A DNA stretch of 64,000 bases from an uncultured Oscillospiraceae bacterium (GCA_900757655.1 CAAEOT010000022.1:37645-101644), one strand, 5' to 3'; positions 10,249 through 18,831 are shown, counted from the stretch's first letter. Translations and numbers: made by a program. The notes: generated by a model from the letters alone, not told the origin.

Positions 10249-10992
10249 ATGTATTCCGCATCCGACTACCGCAGCATGGCGCGCCGCGCGCTGAAAAACT
10301 ACTGGTGGCTCGCCGTGGGCGTGACGCTGCTGGCGAGCATCCTCGGCGGGACGAGCAGCGGCTTCACCCCATCATTCAGCCTCACGGTCAACGGGGACGA
10401 CCTGACGCAGTATTATCCTGAGGCCCTGCGCCACGCGCTGCGCATATTTCTCCCCGTATCCGGGATCATCTCGCTGGCACAGTTCGTCATCGGCGGCAGC
10501 GTCTCCATCGGCCACAACCGCTTCTGCCTGAAGCTGGTCGACGGCGAGGAAGCCCGGTTCGAGGACCTGTTTTCCGGCTTTGACATCTTCGGCAACGCCT
10601 TCGTGCTCAACCTGCTCATCACGCTTAAGGTCATCGCATGGTCGCTGCTGTTTGTCATCCCCGGCATCGTCGCCGCCTACCGCTACTCCATGGCGACGTA
10701 CATCCTGGCCGAAAATCCGAACATGCAGGCCACGGAGGCCATTGAGCGCTCCAAGGCGCTCATGGACGGGCGAAAGGGCGACCTGTTCTGCCTCGACCTG
10801 AGCTTCATCGGCTGGGCACTGCTGGCCGTGCTGACTGCCGGCATCGGCAATCTCTGGCTCGTGCCGTATATGACCGTGTCGCGCGCCGCGTTCTACCGCA
10901 GTCTACCGCGCAGCATGGGCGGCCAGACCCCCAACGGCTGGCAGCCGAACCCCGGCCCGCAGCCGGGCGGTGACTGGTACAGCCAGAACTGA
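10249..10992 (+). CDS. DUF975 family membrane protein
   Basis: This 247-residue polytopic protein matches the DUF975 family. It opens with SARDYR-like YSASDYRSMARRAL, has the pattern IGHNRFCLKLVDGEEARFEDLFSGF split across a loop, and ends with repeated helices and VSRAAFYRSL. The tail is Pro/Gly-rich. No function is established. An AGAAAGGAG ribosome site fixes the ATG at 10249. It is the last gene before a terminator. Confidence 0.88.
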   Translation: MYSASDYRSMARRALKNYWWLAVGVTLLASILGGTSSGFTPSFSLTVNGDDLTQYYPEALRHALRIFLPVSGIISLAQFVIGGSVSIGHNRFCLKLVDGEEARFEDLFSGFDIFGNAFVLNLLITLKVIAWSLLFVIPGIVAAYRYSMATYILAENPNMQATEAIERSKALMDGRKGDLFCLDLSFIGWALLAVLTAGIGNLWLVPYMTVSRAAFYRSLPRSMGGQTPNGWQPNPGPQPGGDWYSQN

Positions 10993-11009
10993 ACACGAGT
11001 GCAAAAGCG

Positions 11010-11050
11010 GCCCCGCAGCGGAACTACATTCCCGCCGCGGGGCTGTTTCT
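11010..11050 (+). terminator. Terminator ending the FHA-FtsW to DUF975 series
   Basis: The arms GCCCCGC (11010-11016) and GCGGGGC (11037-11043) are followed by TGTTTCTT. The loop is long (20 bases) and the T-run is broken, so efficiency is uncertain. Confidence 0.6.
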
Positions 11051-11060
11051 TATACAAGGA

Positions 11061-11089
11061 TTGACAATTTCCCTGTTTCCGGTTACACT
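11061..11089 (+). promoter_or_regulatory. Sigma-A promoter for the 11.1 kb lipoprotein
   Basis: A perfect TTGACA (11061-11066) is followed after 17 bases by TACACT (11084-11089). Confidence 0.7.
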
Positions 11090-11141
11090 TGAACCATAGA
11101 TCTGTTTCGGACAACATCTTTGGGAAGGGAGAAAACACGAT

Positions 11142-11954
11142 ATGTGGAGAAAACTAAGCTGCCTGCTTCTGTGCATTGCCATGCTGGCAGGACTCGCCGG
11201 GTGCGGCAAAGCCGCCTCCGACACCGGAAAATCCGAGGGAAAAACCGTGGACAAAGTGACAAGCACCGACAACGCAGCGGCCGCCGACACGGCGGCGCAG
11301 AACAAGGCATACGGCGCCGCGCTGTGGGACATTTACCTGTACGGCATCCTCCCGGACAACTCCAAGCTGGACTATAGCAGCACACAGCAGGCGGAAGAAA
11401 ACACATTTGCCATCTATGACGTAGATCACGACGGCCGCGAGGAGCTGATCGTTCAGTGGAGCGCGCACGCTGCGATGGCCAGCCAGATGTGCCTCATTTA
11501 CGGCTACGACAACGGAAAGCTCCATGAAGAGCTGTCCGAATTTGTTGACACGCGCTTTTACAGCAACGGCGCCGTGGAAGCAAGCTGGTCGCACAATCAG
11601 GGCCTGGGCGGCCGCATCTGGCCGTACAACGTCTACACCTATGACGCCAAGACCGACAGCTACCGTCACTTCGGCGCCGTGGACGGCTGGGACAAGAGTT
11701 ATATGAGCACATATTACGGCGGCGGTGAACCCTTCCCCGACGATCTGGATCAGGACGGGGACGGTCTCATCTACTTCCTCTACTCCGGCGAAGAGATCCC
11801 CACCTTCGGCGACGAGGCCAACGCGCAGAGAGTGGACGGACGGGAATACGAAGCCTGGCGGCAGTCGTACCTCAACGGTGCAACGGAGATCACCCTGCCC
11901 ACGAAGTACATCACGCCGGACAACATCACGCCCCTCGGCTGCCCGATGCCCTGA
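11142..11954 (+). CDS. Secreted lipoprotein with EF-hand-like acidic loops
   Basis: A 270-residue lipoprotein: hydrophobic signal, lipobox LAGC with Cys near residue 21, then an Ala/Thr/Asp-rich linker to about residue 55. The folded part contains two acidic loops, DVDHDGREELIV and DLDQDGDGLIYFL, which resemble calcium-binding DxDxDG loops common in secreted Clostridia proteins of the FG-GAP/EF-hand kind. I do not recognise a named family. It stands alone, with its own promoter and a strong terminator. Confidence 0.8.
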   Translation: MWRKLSCLLLCIAMLAGLAGCGKAASDTGKSEGKTVDKVTSTDNAAAADTAAQNKAYGAALWDIYLYGILPDNSKLDYSSTQQAEENTFAIYDVDHDGREELIVQWSAHAAMASQMCLIYGYDNGKLHEELSEFVDTRFYSNGAVEASWSHNQGLGGRIWPYNVYTYDAKTDSYRHFGAVDGWDKSYMSTYYGGGEPFPDDLDQDGDGLIYFLYSGEEIPTFGDEANAQRVDGREYEAWRQSYLNGATEITLPTKYITPDNITPLGCPMP

Positions 11955-11989
11955 AGCGCGCCGGTATACCACGGACTTCCATAAGCGAA

Positions 11990-12032
11990 CCCCCTCCGCA
12001 GGTCGTATTCCTGCGGAGGGGGTGTTTTTTTC
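11990..12032 (+). terminator. Strong intrinsic terminator
   Basis: A 13-bp perfect stem, CCCCCTCCGCAGG (11990-12002) with CCTGCGGAGGGGG (12010-12022), is followed by TGTTTTTTT. It separates the lipoprotein from the convergent Dus gene. Confidence 0.92.
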
Positions 12033-12037
12033 GGCCG

Positions 12038-12994
12038 TCAGACAAAATAGCCCGCATCCTCCCGCACCGGGCAGGACGCGAAAAGCTGGCGCACCGCGCT
12101 CTCATACTCTGCAAGGTCCTGCGCCTTGCGGATACGGCGCAGCGGCCGCTCGGCATCCGCAAAGCTGCAGCCGAGATAGCGCCACGCCTCCTTCATGCGA
12201 AACAGCAGCGCGCGCCGGTCGGGGATGCGCGCGCGCGTGGCGGCGTAAAGCCGGTCGTGAAATGCCTGAAACTGTGCCGTCGTCGGCACGGCGCCGGTGC
12301 GCAACTGGCCGATGAGGCCGGGATTGGCAGCCAGCCCGCGGCCGAGCATGACGCGCTCCACGGTCGGAAACCGCGCCTGAAACGCGCGCACGGCCGGGGC
12401 GTCAAACAGGTCGCCGTTGTAGCACACGGGAGCGCGGCTGTGCGCGAGCGCGTAGGCGAACATGTCAAGATCCGGGTGCCCGTGGTACTGGTCGGCCTGC
12501 ACGCGCGGGTGCACGATCAGCTCGCAGATCGGGTAGTCGTTATACAACTCCAGCAGCGCGGGAAACGTCTCCGCTGTCGCCTTGCCGAGCCGCGTCTTGA
12601 CCGACACCGGCAGCGGGCAGGCTGCAAACACGGCGTCGAAAAACCGCCGCAGCAGATCCGGCTCCGTGAGCAGGCCCGCGCCCTTTTTCTTCGCCGTGAC
12701 GGTGTTCGACGGGCAGCCGAGGTTAAAATTCACCTCGTCGTAGCCCATGTCGGCGAGCCGCCCCGCCATCCAGAGAAAATCTTCCGCGCAGTGGCCCATG
12801 AGCTGCGGCACGACGTGGATGCCCGCGTTGTGCGCGGGCTCGATCTCGCGCAGCTCGCGCGGGGAAAACGTGCGGTTTGCCGTCGGCGAGAGAAAGGGCG
12901 TATAGTAGCTGTCCGCCGCGGGGAACGTCTGCCGCTGCGCCTGCCGGAACAGGTCACCGGTCACGCCCTCCATCGGCGCGCAGAGATACTGCAT
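12038..12994 (-). CDS. tRNA-dihydrouridine synthase
   Basis: This 318-residue FMN enzyme reduces uridines in the tRNA D-loop. APMEGVTGDLFR opens the TIM barrel, NFNLGCPSNTV carries the catalytic Cys, and KKKGAGLL, SVKTRLG and LIVHPRV follow as FMN and substrate motifs; GRGLAANP closes the phosphate site. It is the single-subunit Dus type of Firmicutes. The start at 12994 is chosen because TGAGGTG lies about 6 bases upstream; another ATG at 13000 is too close to it. It is transcribed away from fhs. Confidence 0.92.
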   Translation of the reverse strand: MQYLCAPMEGVTGDLFRQAQRQTFPAADSYYTPFLSPTANRTFSPRELREIEPAHNAGIHVVPQLMGHCAEDFLWMAGRLADMGYDEVNFNLGCPSNTVTAKKKGAGLLTEPDLLRRFFDAVFAACPLPVSVKTRLGKATAETFPALLELYNDYPICELIVHPRVQADQYHGHPDLDMFAYALAHSRAPVCYNGDLFDAPAVRAFQARFPTVERVMLGRGLAANPGLIGQLRTGAVPTTAQFQAFHDRLYAATRARIPDRRALLFRMKEAWRYLGCSFADAERPLRRIRKAQDLAEYESAVRQLFASCPVREDAGYFV

Positions 12995-13018
12995 GGTCAT
13001 CACCTCATTATCCGGCCC

Positions 13019-13047
13019 ATGATAGCGGAAAATCCACCCCGCGTCAA
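13019..13047 (-). promoter_or_regulatory. Sigma-A promoter for dus
   Basis: On minus, TTGACG (13042-13047) is followed after 17 bases by TATCAT (13019-13024). It lies back to back with the fhs promoter, their -35 boxes only 2 bases apart. Confidence 0.75.
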
Positions 13048-13049
13048 GC

Positions 13050-13078
13050 TTTACAAACCCGCCGCCGTCAGGTATGAT
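13050..13078 (+). promoter_or_regulatory. Sigma-A promoter for fhs
   Basis: TTTACA (13050-13055) is followed after 17 bases by TATGAT (13073-13078). The two divergent promoters share the narrow 13042-13055 segment. Confidence 0.7.
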
Positions 13079-13109
13079 AAAAGGTACACGCATCCGAAGG
13101 AGGGGTTTC

Positions 13110-14783
13110 ATGGAATATCGAAGCGATCTGGAGATCGCCCAGAGCTGCACGATGCAGCCGATCTGTGACATTGCACGCACCGTCGGCATCGACGATGCTG
13201 ATATAGAGCCGTATGGCCGCTATAAGGCGAAGGTGGCGCTGTCCGTGCTCGGGCAGCCGCCGCGCGGAAAGGGAAAGCTGATCCTCGTCACGGCCATCAC
13301 GCCCACGCCCGCCGGCGAGGGAAAGACGACCACGACCATCGGCCTGGCCGACGCGCTGCGCCGCATCGGGAAGGACGCGTCCGTCGCGCTGCGCGAGCCG
13401 TCGCTCGGCCCGGTATTCGGACGCAAGGGCGGCGCGACCGGCGGCGGCTATGCGCAGATCGTGCCGATGGAGGACATCGACCTGCACTTCACCGGCGACT
13501 TTCACGCCATCGGCGCGGCGAACAACCTGCTCGCCGCCATGCTCGACAACCATATCCAGCAGGGCAACGCCCTCGGCATCGACCCGCGGCGCGTCACGTG
13601 GCGGCGCTGCGTGGACATAAACGACCGGCAGCTGCGCTGCATCGTTGACGGGCTCGGCGGCAGGACCAACGGCGTGCCGCGCGAGGACGGATTTGACATC
13701 ACGGTCGCCAGCGAGATCATGGCCGTGCTCTGCCTGGCCGAGTCCATGGCCGACCTGAAGGCGCGGCTGGGCCGCATCATTGTGGGCTACACGTATGACG
13801 GCCGCCCCGTCACGGCGCGCGATCTCAAGGCCGTGGGCGCGATGGCGGCGCTGCTACGTGACGCGCTCAAGCCCAACCTCGTGCAGACGCTCGAGGGCAC
13901 GCCGGCGTTCGTACACGGCGGGCCGTTTGCCAACATCGCGCACGGGTGCAACAGCGTGCTTGCCACGCGCATGGCCATGCACCGCTGCGACTACGCCGTG
14001 ACGGAGGCCGGCTTTGGCGCCGATCTCGGTGCGGAGAAGTTTCTGGACATCAAGTGCCGGCTTGCCGGACTGCGGCCGGACGCCGCCGTCGTGGTGGCGA
14101 CGGTGCGCGCGCTGAAAATGCACGGCGGTCTGGCGCTGAACGAGCTCGGCACAGAGGATCTCGACGCGCTACGCCGCGGCGTGCCGAACCTGCTGCACCA
14201 TGTGCGCTGCATCCGCGACACGTTCGGTCTGCCGTGCGTCGTGGCCATCAATCGCTTCCCCACCGACACCGACCGCGAGATTGCGCTGCTGACGGAGCTG
14301 TGCGGGCAGCTGGGTGTCCGTGTCGTGCTGTCCACCGTCTGGGCCGACGGCGGCCGCGGCGGCGAGGCGCTCGCGCGCGAGGTCGTGCGCCTGTGCGAGA
14401 GCGAAAACCACTTCCGCTTTGCCTATGAGCTCGACGCGCCGGTCGAGGAAAAGATCGACGCCGTCGTGCGCCGGGTCTACGGCGGTGCGGGCGCGGAGAT
14501 CCTGCCCGCCGCGCGCAAACAGCTCCGCGAGCTGGAGGCGCTCGGCTTCGGCGGCCTGCCGGTGTGCATCGCCAAGACGCAGGCGAGCCTGTCGGACGAT
14601 CCGGCGCTGCTCGGCGCGCCCGAGGGCTTCACCGTGACCGTGCGCAGCGTGACCGTGTCCGCCGGGGCGGGCTTTCTCGTCGCGCTCACGGGCGACGTGC
14701 TCACGATGCCCGGCCTGCCAAAAATCCCGGCCGCCGAAAACATCGACGTCGACGACGACGGACGCATCACCGGCCTGTTTTGA
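13110..14783 (+). CDS. fhs: Formate-tetrahydrofolate ligase
   Basis: A 557-residue cytosolic enzyme that uses ATP to join formate to tetrahydrofolate, giving 10-formyl-THF for purines, formyl-Met and, in acetogens, the methyl branch. The P-loop TPAGEGKTTTTIG is plain, followed by LREPSLGPVFGRKGGATGGG and DFHAIGAANNLL, all strongly conserved. The length is the family's usual one. A strong GAAGGAGG site precedes the ATG at 13110. It stands alone; glyA, which also feeds the one-carbon pool, lies 20 kb away. Confidence 0.97.
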   Translation: MEYRSDLEIAQSCTMQPICDIARTVGIDDADIEPYGRYKAKVALSVLGQPPRGKGKLILVTAITPTPAGEGKTTTTIGLADALRRIGKDASVALREPSLGPVFGRKGGATGGGYAQIVPMEDIDLHFTGDFHAIGAANNLLAAMLDNHIQQGNALGIDPRRVTWRRCVDINDRQLRCIVDGLGGRTNGVPREDGFDITVASEIMAVLCLAESMADLKARLGRIIVGYTYDGRPVTARDLKAVGAMAALLRDALKPNLVQTLEGTPAFVHGGPFANIAHGCNSVLATRMAMHRCDYAVTEAGFGADLGAEKFLDIKCRLAGLRPDAAVVVATVRALKMHGGLALNELGTEDLDALRRGVPNLLHHVRCIRDTFGLPCVVAINRFPTDTDREIALLTELCGQLGVRVVLSTVWADGGRGGEALAREVVRLCESENHFRFAYELDAPVEEKIDAVVRRVYGGAGAEILPAARKQLRELEALGFGGLPVCIAKTQASLSDDPALLGAPEGFTVTVRSVTVSAGAGFLVALTGDVLTMPGLPKIPAAENIDVDDDGRITGLF

Positions 14784-14790
14784 GCGTTTG

Positions 14791-14823
14791 CGCCCGCACG
14801 GTTTTCCTGTGCGGGCGTTTTTC
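14791..14823 (+). terminator. Intrinsic terminator after fhs
   Basis: The arms CGCCCGCAC (14791-14799) and GTGCGGGCG (14809-14817) are followed by TTTTTCTG. Confidence 0.88.
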
Positions 14824-14857
14824 TGCGCATCACTAGAAGTTATGTAAACCAAATGGC

Positions 14858-14887
14858 GCATACCGCGCTCCGCCCGCTCATAGGATA
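14858..14887 (+). promoter_or_regulatory. Possible sporulation (sigma-E/K-like) promoter
   Basis: GCATACC (14857-14863) and, 15 bases on, CATAGGATA (14879-14887) resemble the -35/-10 pattern of mother-cell sporulation promoters. No good sigma-A pair is seen here. This is a weak, motif-only call. Confidence 0.35.
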
Positions 14888-14912
14888 ATGGCAGAAAGCC
14901 GGAGGTGGTGCA

Positions 14913-15698
14913 ATGTACAAAGTGCGGCAAGCCGTCAGAAAACACCGGAAACTGCTGAGCGTGTGCGCGATGGTGCTGGCCATCGCGCTTATGTTCTGGG
15001 CGGTCAACAGCCCCGCGATCGTGGGCGTGAGCGCGGCCAAGCGTGTGCTGCCCATCTACTGCGTGCAGCGCGACGACCGTGTCGTGAGCCTGTCGTTCGA
15101 CGCAGCCTGGGGCAACGAGGATACGCAGATGCTCATCGACATCCTCAACAAGTACAACGTCCACGCGACGTTCTTCGTCGTGGGCGAATGGGTGGACAAA
15201 TATCCGGAGTCGGTCAAGGCGCTCGCGGATGCGGGCAACGATGTCATGAACCACTCGTCCACGCACCCGCACATGGCGCAGCTAAGCGCCGAGCAGATCC
15301 AGACGGAGGTCAACACCTGCGCCGATAAAATCGAAGCCGTCACCGGTACGCGGCCGACACTGTTTCGCTGCCCCTACGGGGAGTACAACGACACGGTCGT
15401 GAGCACCATCAACGGTCTGGGCATGCATGTCATCCAGTGGGACGTGGATTCCCTCGACTGGAAGGGGCTGAGCAGCGACGAGATCACATCGCGCGTGCTC
15501 ACGCGCGTGCAGCCGGGCAGCATCGTGCTGTTCCACAACGCGGCCGAGCACACGCCGGAGGCGCTGGCCGGCATCATTGAGGCGCTCATCGCCGACGGGT
15601 ATTCCATCATCCCGATCTCGCAGATGATCCTCCCCGGCGACACGAGCATCGACCCCAACGGCCGCCAGTGTCCGGCGACCGTGGGCGAGGGGTCATGA
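14913..15698 (+). CDS. Polysaccharide deacetylase (PdaB-like)
   Basis: This 261-residue protein has an N-terminal membrane anchor (about 15-36) and a NodB-fold domain. LSFDAAWGNEDT holds the catalytic Asp pair (motif 1), NHSSTHPHM the metal His residues (motif 2), and FRCPYGEYND motif 3. It fits the clade of PdaB, which removes N-acetyl groups from cortex or wall glycan during sporulation in Bacillus. The family role is established for relatives only; here it is supported by a possible sporulation promoter. A GGAGGTGG site precedes the ATG. Confidence 0.88.
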   Translation: MYKVRQAVRKHRKLLSVCAMVLAIALMFWAVNSPAIVGVSAAKRVLPIYCVQRDDRVVSLSFDAAWGNEDTQMLIDILNKYNVHATFFVVGEWVDKYPESVKALADAGNDVMNHSSTHPHMAQLSAEQIQTEVNTCADKIEAVTGTRPTLFRCPYGEYNDTVVSTINGLGMHVIQWDVDSLDWKGLSSDEITSRVLTRVQPGSIVLFHNAAEHTPEALAGIIEALIADGYSIIPISQMILPGDTSIDPNGRQCPATVGEGS

Positions 15699-15710
15699 AC
15701 AGAAAATGAA

Positions 15711-15741
15711 AGCGGGGCCTCGCCCCGCTTTCGTTGCATTT
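15711..15741 (+). terminator. Intrinsic terminator after the deacetylase gene
   Basis: AGCGGGGC (15711-15718) pairs with GCCCCGCT (15722-15729), followed by TTCGTTGCATTTT. The tail overlaps the -35 box of the next gene. Confidence 0.75.
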
Positions 15742-15762
15742 TGCGCGCAAAAACGCTATAAT
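15734..15762 (+). promoter_or_regulatory. Sigma-A promoter for the NYN-LOTUS gene
   Basis: TTGCAT (15734-15739) is followed after 17 bases by a perfect TATAAT (15757-15762). Confidence 0.78.
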
Positions 15763-15807
15763 GAAGAAAAAATCACCGCCCACGGGACGGTTCAGGAGTA
15801 AACATCT

Positions 15808-16662
15808 ATGGAAAATTTCCAGAAAATCGCCGTGCTCATCGACGCCGACAACACGCAGCTGTCCAAGCTGGAGGCCGTGCTGCACGAGGTATCGACCTAC
15901 GGCCGCATCGTCGTGAAAAAGGCCTACGGCAACTGGCGCAAGGACTCGCTGAAAAACTGGGAGCCGGAGCTCAAGCGCCTCGCCATCCGTGCCGAGCAGC
16001 AGTTTGACTATGTCACCGGCAAAAACACGACCGACATCGCCATGGTCATCGGGGCCATGGATCTGCTGCACAATAATATGTACGACGCGCTCGTGCTCGT
16101 GTCGAGCGACAGCGACTTCACGCCGCTGGCCATCCGTCTGCGCGAGTCGGGCCTGTATATCATCGGCGCCGGCGTGACGACGACGCCGGAATCATTCAAA
16201 AACGCGTGCGACGACTTCATCCTCATCGACTACCTGTCCAAGGCGGATGAGAAGCCCGCCGCAGCCGAGCACGCCGCTGAGCCCGCAGCCAAGAAGCCCG
16301 CCCGCAAGACGAAAAAGACCACCCGCAGCACGAAGAAGTCCGCGGCCGAGTCTGCCCCGGCCACCGAACCCGAACCGGAACCGACGCCCGAACCAGAACC
16401 GGAGCCGGAGCCGAAAAAGCCAGACATCCGCGAGATCCACAACCTGCTGCACATTGCGTCCGAGAAGTATCAGGACGCCGACGGCTTTGTCAACGTCAGC
16501 TCCTCGGGGCTGTATATCAAGCGCGTGAAGCCCGATTTTAACGTGCGCGCCTACGGCTACAGCAAGCTGCCGGAGCTGCTGGCCGCCTTCCCGAACAAGT
16601 ACCAGATCAAGCGCTATGAGGGCAAGGGCGGCGCGACGATCATCGCCTATAAATGTCTGTAA
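15808..16662 (+). CDS. NYN-domain nuclease-like protein with C-terminal OST-HTH/LOTUS domain
   Basis: This 284-residue protein has three parts. Residues 1-145 are a NYN (PIN-like) domain: AVLIDADNTQLSKL with the first acidic metal site, TTDIAMVIGAMDLL and LVSSDSDFTPLAIRLRE with the others. Residues 146-205 are a low-complexity linker rich in Lys, Ala and then Pro/Glu. Residues 208-284 look like an OST-HTH/LOTUS winged helix ending in an Arg/Lys-rich strand pair. NYN domains are Mg-dependent RNases and LOTUS domains bind RNA, so an RNA-processing role is likely but untested. It is a single-gene unit. Confidence 0.88.
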   Translation: MENFQKIAVLIDADNTQLSKLEAVLHEVSTYGRIVVKKAYGNWRKDSLKNWEPELKRLAIRAEQQFDYVTGKNTTDIAMVIGAMDLLHNNMYDALVLVSSDSDFTPLAIRLRESGLYIIGAGVTTTPESFKNACDDFILIDYLSKADEKPAAAEHAAEPAAKKPARKTKKTTRSTKKSAAESAPATEPEPEPTPEPEPEPEPKKPDIREIHNLLHIASEKYQDADGFVNVSSSGLYIKRVKPDFNVRAYGYSKLPELLAAFPNKYQIKRYEGKGGATIIAYKCL

Positions 16663-16714
16663 TATCAAGCATTTGAAACTCTGATAAGAACCCGCTCAGA
16701 TTTCAAAAATCCCC

Positions 16715-16743
16715 TTGACTTTCGCTTCCGGGCGCGCTAGAAT
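16715..16743 (+). promoter_or_regulatory. Sigma-A promoter for the SLC13-type permease
   Basis: TTGACT (16715-16720) is followed after 17 bases by TAGAAT (16738-16743). It leaves a leader of about 95 bases before the ATG. Confidence 0.72.
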
Positions 16744-16749
16744 TCCTCT

Positions 16750-16844
16750 CCTGATGGGGTAGGACACCACCGCAAAGCAAACCTCTTTCTTAGATGCCTC
16801 TGCGTCGGCACACCCCTCAAATTTTAAGAAAGAAGGTTTTTCCT
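16750..16844 (+). promoter_or_regulatory. Structured leader that can hide the ribosome site
   Basis: AAACCTCTTTCTTA (16779-16792) can pair over 14 bp, with one bulged A, with the segment 16825-16839 that contains the AAGAAGG ribosome site. A shorter outer helix GGGGT (16756-16760) with ACCCC (16812-16816) is an alternative fold. This suggests translational control, but no known riboswitch class is recognised by eye. Confidence 0.45.
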
Positions 16845-18209
16845 ATGACTGCTCAAATTCTTGCGGCCGTCATCTTTGTCGGCATGTTTGCGCTCATCAT
16901 CATGGACAAATTCGAGCGCCAGTATGTCACGCTCGGCAGCGCGGCGCTCGTGCTCGTGGTCGTGTTCGGCATCTGTATGCACAGCTGGGACGCGATCAAA
17001 AACGCCCTGAACCTCGGCGCCATCTTCCGCGCCGACTTCTGGTACGGCGCCTCGGAGAGTGCCAGCTCCGGCGTCAACTGGTCGACCATCTTCTTCATCA
17101 CCGGTATGATGATCATGGTCGAGGGCCTCGGCAAATCCGGCTTCTTCCGTTGGCTGTGCCTGTCGCTGGCAAAGCTCGCGCACTACCATGTGGTGCCGCT
17201 GCTGCTGTGTTTCATGGCCATGTCCGCGTTTCTGGCCATGTTCATCGACAGCATCACGGTCGTGCTGTTTCTCGCGACCGTCACGCTGGAGCTGGCGCAG
17301 ATCCTGTGCTTTGACCCCGTCCCGATGATCCTGTCGGAGGTCTTTTGCGCCAACCTCGGCGGCGCCGCCACCATGTGCGGCGATCCCCCCAACATCATCA
17401 TCGGCACGGCGCTCGGCTATACCTTCACGGACTTCATTGAAAACACCGGCGTGATCGTCGGCATCTGTTTTGTGTTCGTGCTGGTGTTCTTCTGGCTGTG
17501 CTTCCGCAAGCCGCTCAAGGCGAGCGAGGCCGCCCGTCCGGCCGACGCTGTCTGCCCCGCCCCTGCGACCGCCATCGCCAACCGCAAGGCGTTCGTCGCG
17601 GATGTGATCGTGTTTCTCATCGCGGTCGCGCTGCTTGTGACACACGCGCAGACCAGGCTGACCGTCGCGTGCATCGGCGTGATCGTCGCAGCGCTGACGC
17701 TGCTCGTGACCGTGTGCACCAACGGCAGCACCGGCGTGAAGGAAGTGCTGCGCGGCGTGGACTACAAGACGCTGCTGTTTTTCATCGGCCTGTTCATCTC
17801 CGTCGCGGGACTGGAGCAGACCGGCGTGCTCAAGCTCATCGCGCAGTTCATCTCGAGCATCAGCGGCGGCAGCATCAAGGCCGTCATCCTCATCATCCTG
17901 CTGCTGTCGGCCGTGTGCAGTGCGCTGATCGACAACATCCCGTTCGCGGCCACCATGGTGCCGGTCATTCAGTCCATCGCGGCGACGCAGGGCATGGATC
18001 TGCGCGTGATCGCCTGGGCACTCTCGCTCGGCACCGACCTCGGCGGCAACGCCACGCCCATCGGCGCGTCGGCCAACGTCGTGGCCACGTCCGTGTCGGC
18101 CAAGAGCGGCCACCCCATCACCTGGGGCAAATACTGCAAATACTGCGTTCCGGCCACCGTACTGGTCATTGCGGTCTCGCTGGGATGCCTGTTTCTGAGA
18201 TACCTGTGA
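16845..18209 (+). CDS. SLC13/ArsB-NhaD-type ion transporter permease
   Basis: A 454-residue membrane protein with about 11-12 helices. The two inverted repeats each carry the family signatures: CANLGGAATMCGDPPNIIIG in the first half and LSLGTDLGGNATPIGASANV in the second. These line the ion and substrate site in the IT superfamily (DASS/ArsB/NhaD). A short soluble loop (about 240-262) separates the halves. The substrate could be a di- or tricarboxylate, sulfate, arsenite or Na+; the sequence does not decide. The ATG at 16845 follows AGAAAGAAGG. Confidence 0.9.
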   Translation: MTAQILAAVIFVGMFALIIMDKFERQYVTLGSAALVLVVVFGICMHSWDAIKNALNLGAIFRADFWYGASESASSGVNWSTIFFITGMMIMVEGLGKSGFFRWLCLSLAKLAHYHVVPLLLCFMAMSAFLAMFIDSITVVLFLATVTLELAQILCFDPVPMILSEVFCANLGGAATMCGDPPNIIIGTALGYTFTDFIENTGVIVGICFVFVLVFFWLCFRKPLKASEAARPADAVCPAPATAIANRKAFVADVIVFLIAVALLVTHAQTRLTVACIGVIVAALTLLVTVCTNGSTGVKEVLRGVDYKTLLFFIGLFISVAGLEQTGVLKLIAQFISSISGGSIKAVILIILLLSAVCSALIDNIPFAATMVPVIQSIAATQGMDLRVIAWALSLGTDLGGNATPIGASANVVATSVSAKSGHPITWGKYCKYCVPATVLVIAVSLGCLFLRYL

Positions 18210-18238
18210 TCCTACTTTGAGAAAGGCGGTAACGCATC

Positions 18239-18826
18239 ATGAAGCAAATCATCGTGACCGTCGGCCGTGAACACGGCAGCGGCGGCAAGTACATCGCCGA
18301 ACAGATCGCCAAACAGCTCGGCATCGCGTTTTATGATAAGGAGCTGCTGCTGGCCAGTGTCTTCAACGCCGAGGATGCCGCGCGCTATGACGAAAAGCCC
18401 GTGCACCTGCTGTGGTCGCGCCGCATCGGCGAGAATTTCAACGCGCCGGAGGACGCGCTCGCGCACGAGACATTCGAGCACATTCAGGAGCTTGCCGACA
18501 GCGGCGAGTCGTTCGTCGTGCTCGGCCGGTGCTCGGATTATGTGCTGCGCGCCAACCCGAACGCCGTGCACCTGTTCATCGCCGGAAAGCCCGACGTGAA
18601 GCGCCGGCGGCTCATGGAGGAAAAATCCCTCACGGCCGATCAGGCGGCGCAGGAAATGCGCCGTGTCGACCGCGACCGCAAGGCCTACCACAACTACTAC
18701 TGCGACACGAAGTGGGGCGATGCGCGCGGGTATGACCTCGTTGTCAACAGCGGCAAGCTCGGCATCGAGAAGACTGTCGACACGCTCGTGGCCTACGTGC
18801 GTGCCTACCAGGCGCAGAACGCATAA
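18239..18826 (+). CDS. Cytidylate kinase-like family protein
   Basis: A 195-residue P-loop protein beginning IIVTVGREHGSGGKYIAEQIA, where GREHGSGG replaces the normal Walker A. This is the signature of the 'cytidylate kinase-like' group (AAK_PSKin-like), which differs from true Cmk. GRCSDYVL and RVDRDRKAYHNYYC are other conserved blocks. The actual substrate is not established for the group. It lies 30 bases after the permease gene and probably shares its transcript; GAAAGGCGG serves as ribosome site. Confidence 0.88.
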   Translation: MKQIIVTVGREHGSGGKYIAEQIAKQLGIAFYDKELLLASVFNAEDAARYDEKPVHLLWSRRIGENFNAPEDALAHETFEHIQELADSGESFVVLGRCSDYVLRANPNAVHLFIAGKPDVKRRRLMEEKSLTADQAAQEMRRVDRDRKAYHNYYCDTKWGDARGYDLVVNSGKLGIEKTVDTLVAYVRAYQAQNA

Positions 18827-18831
18827 ACCGC

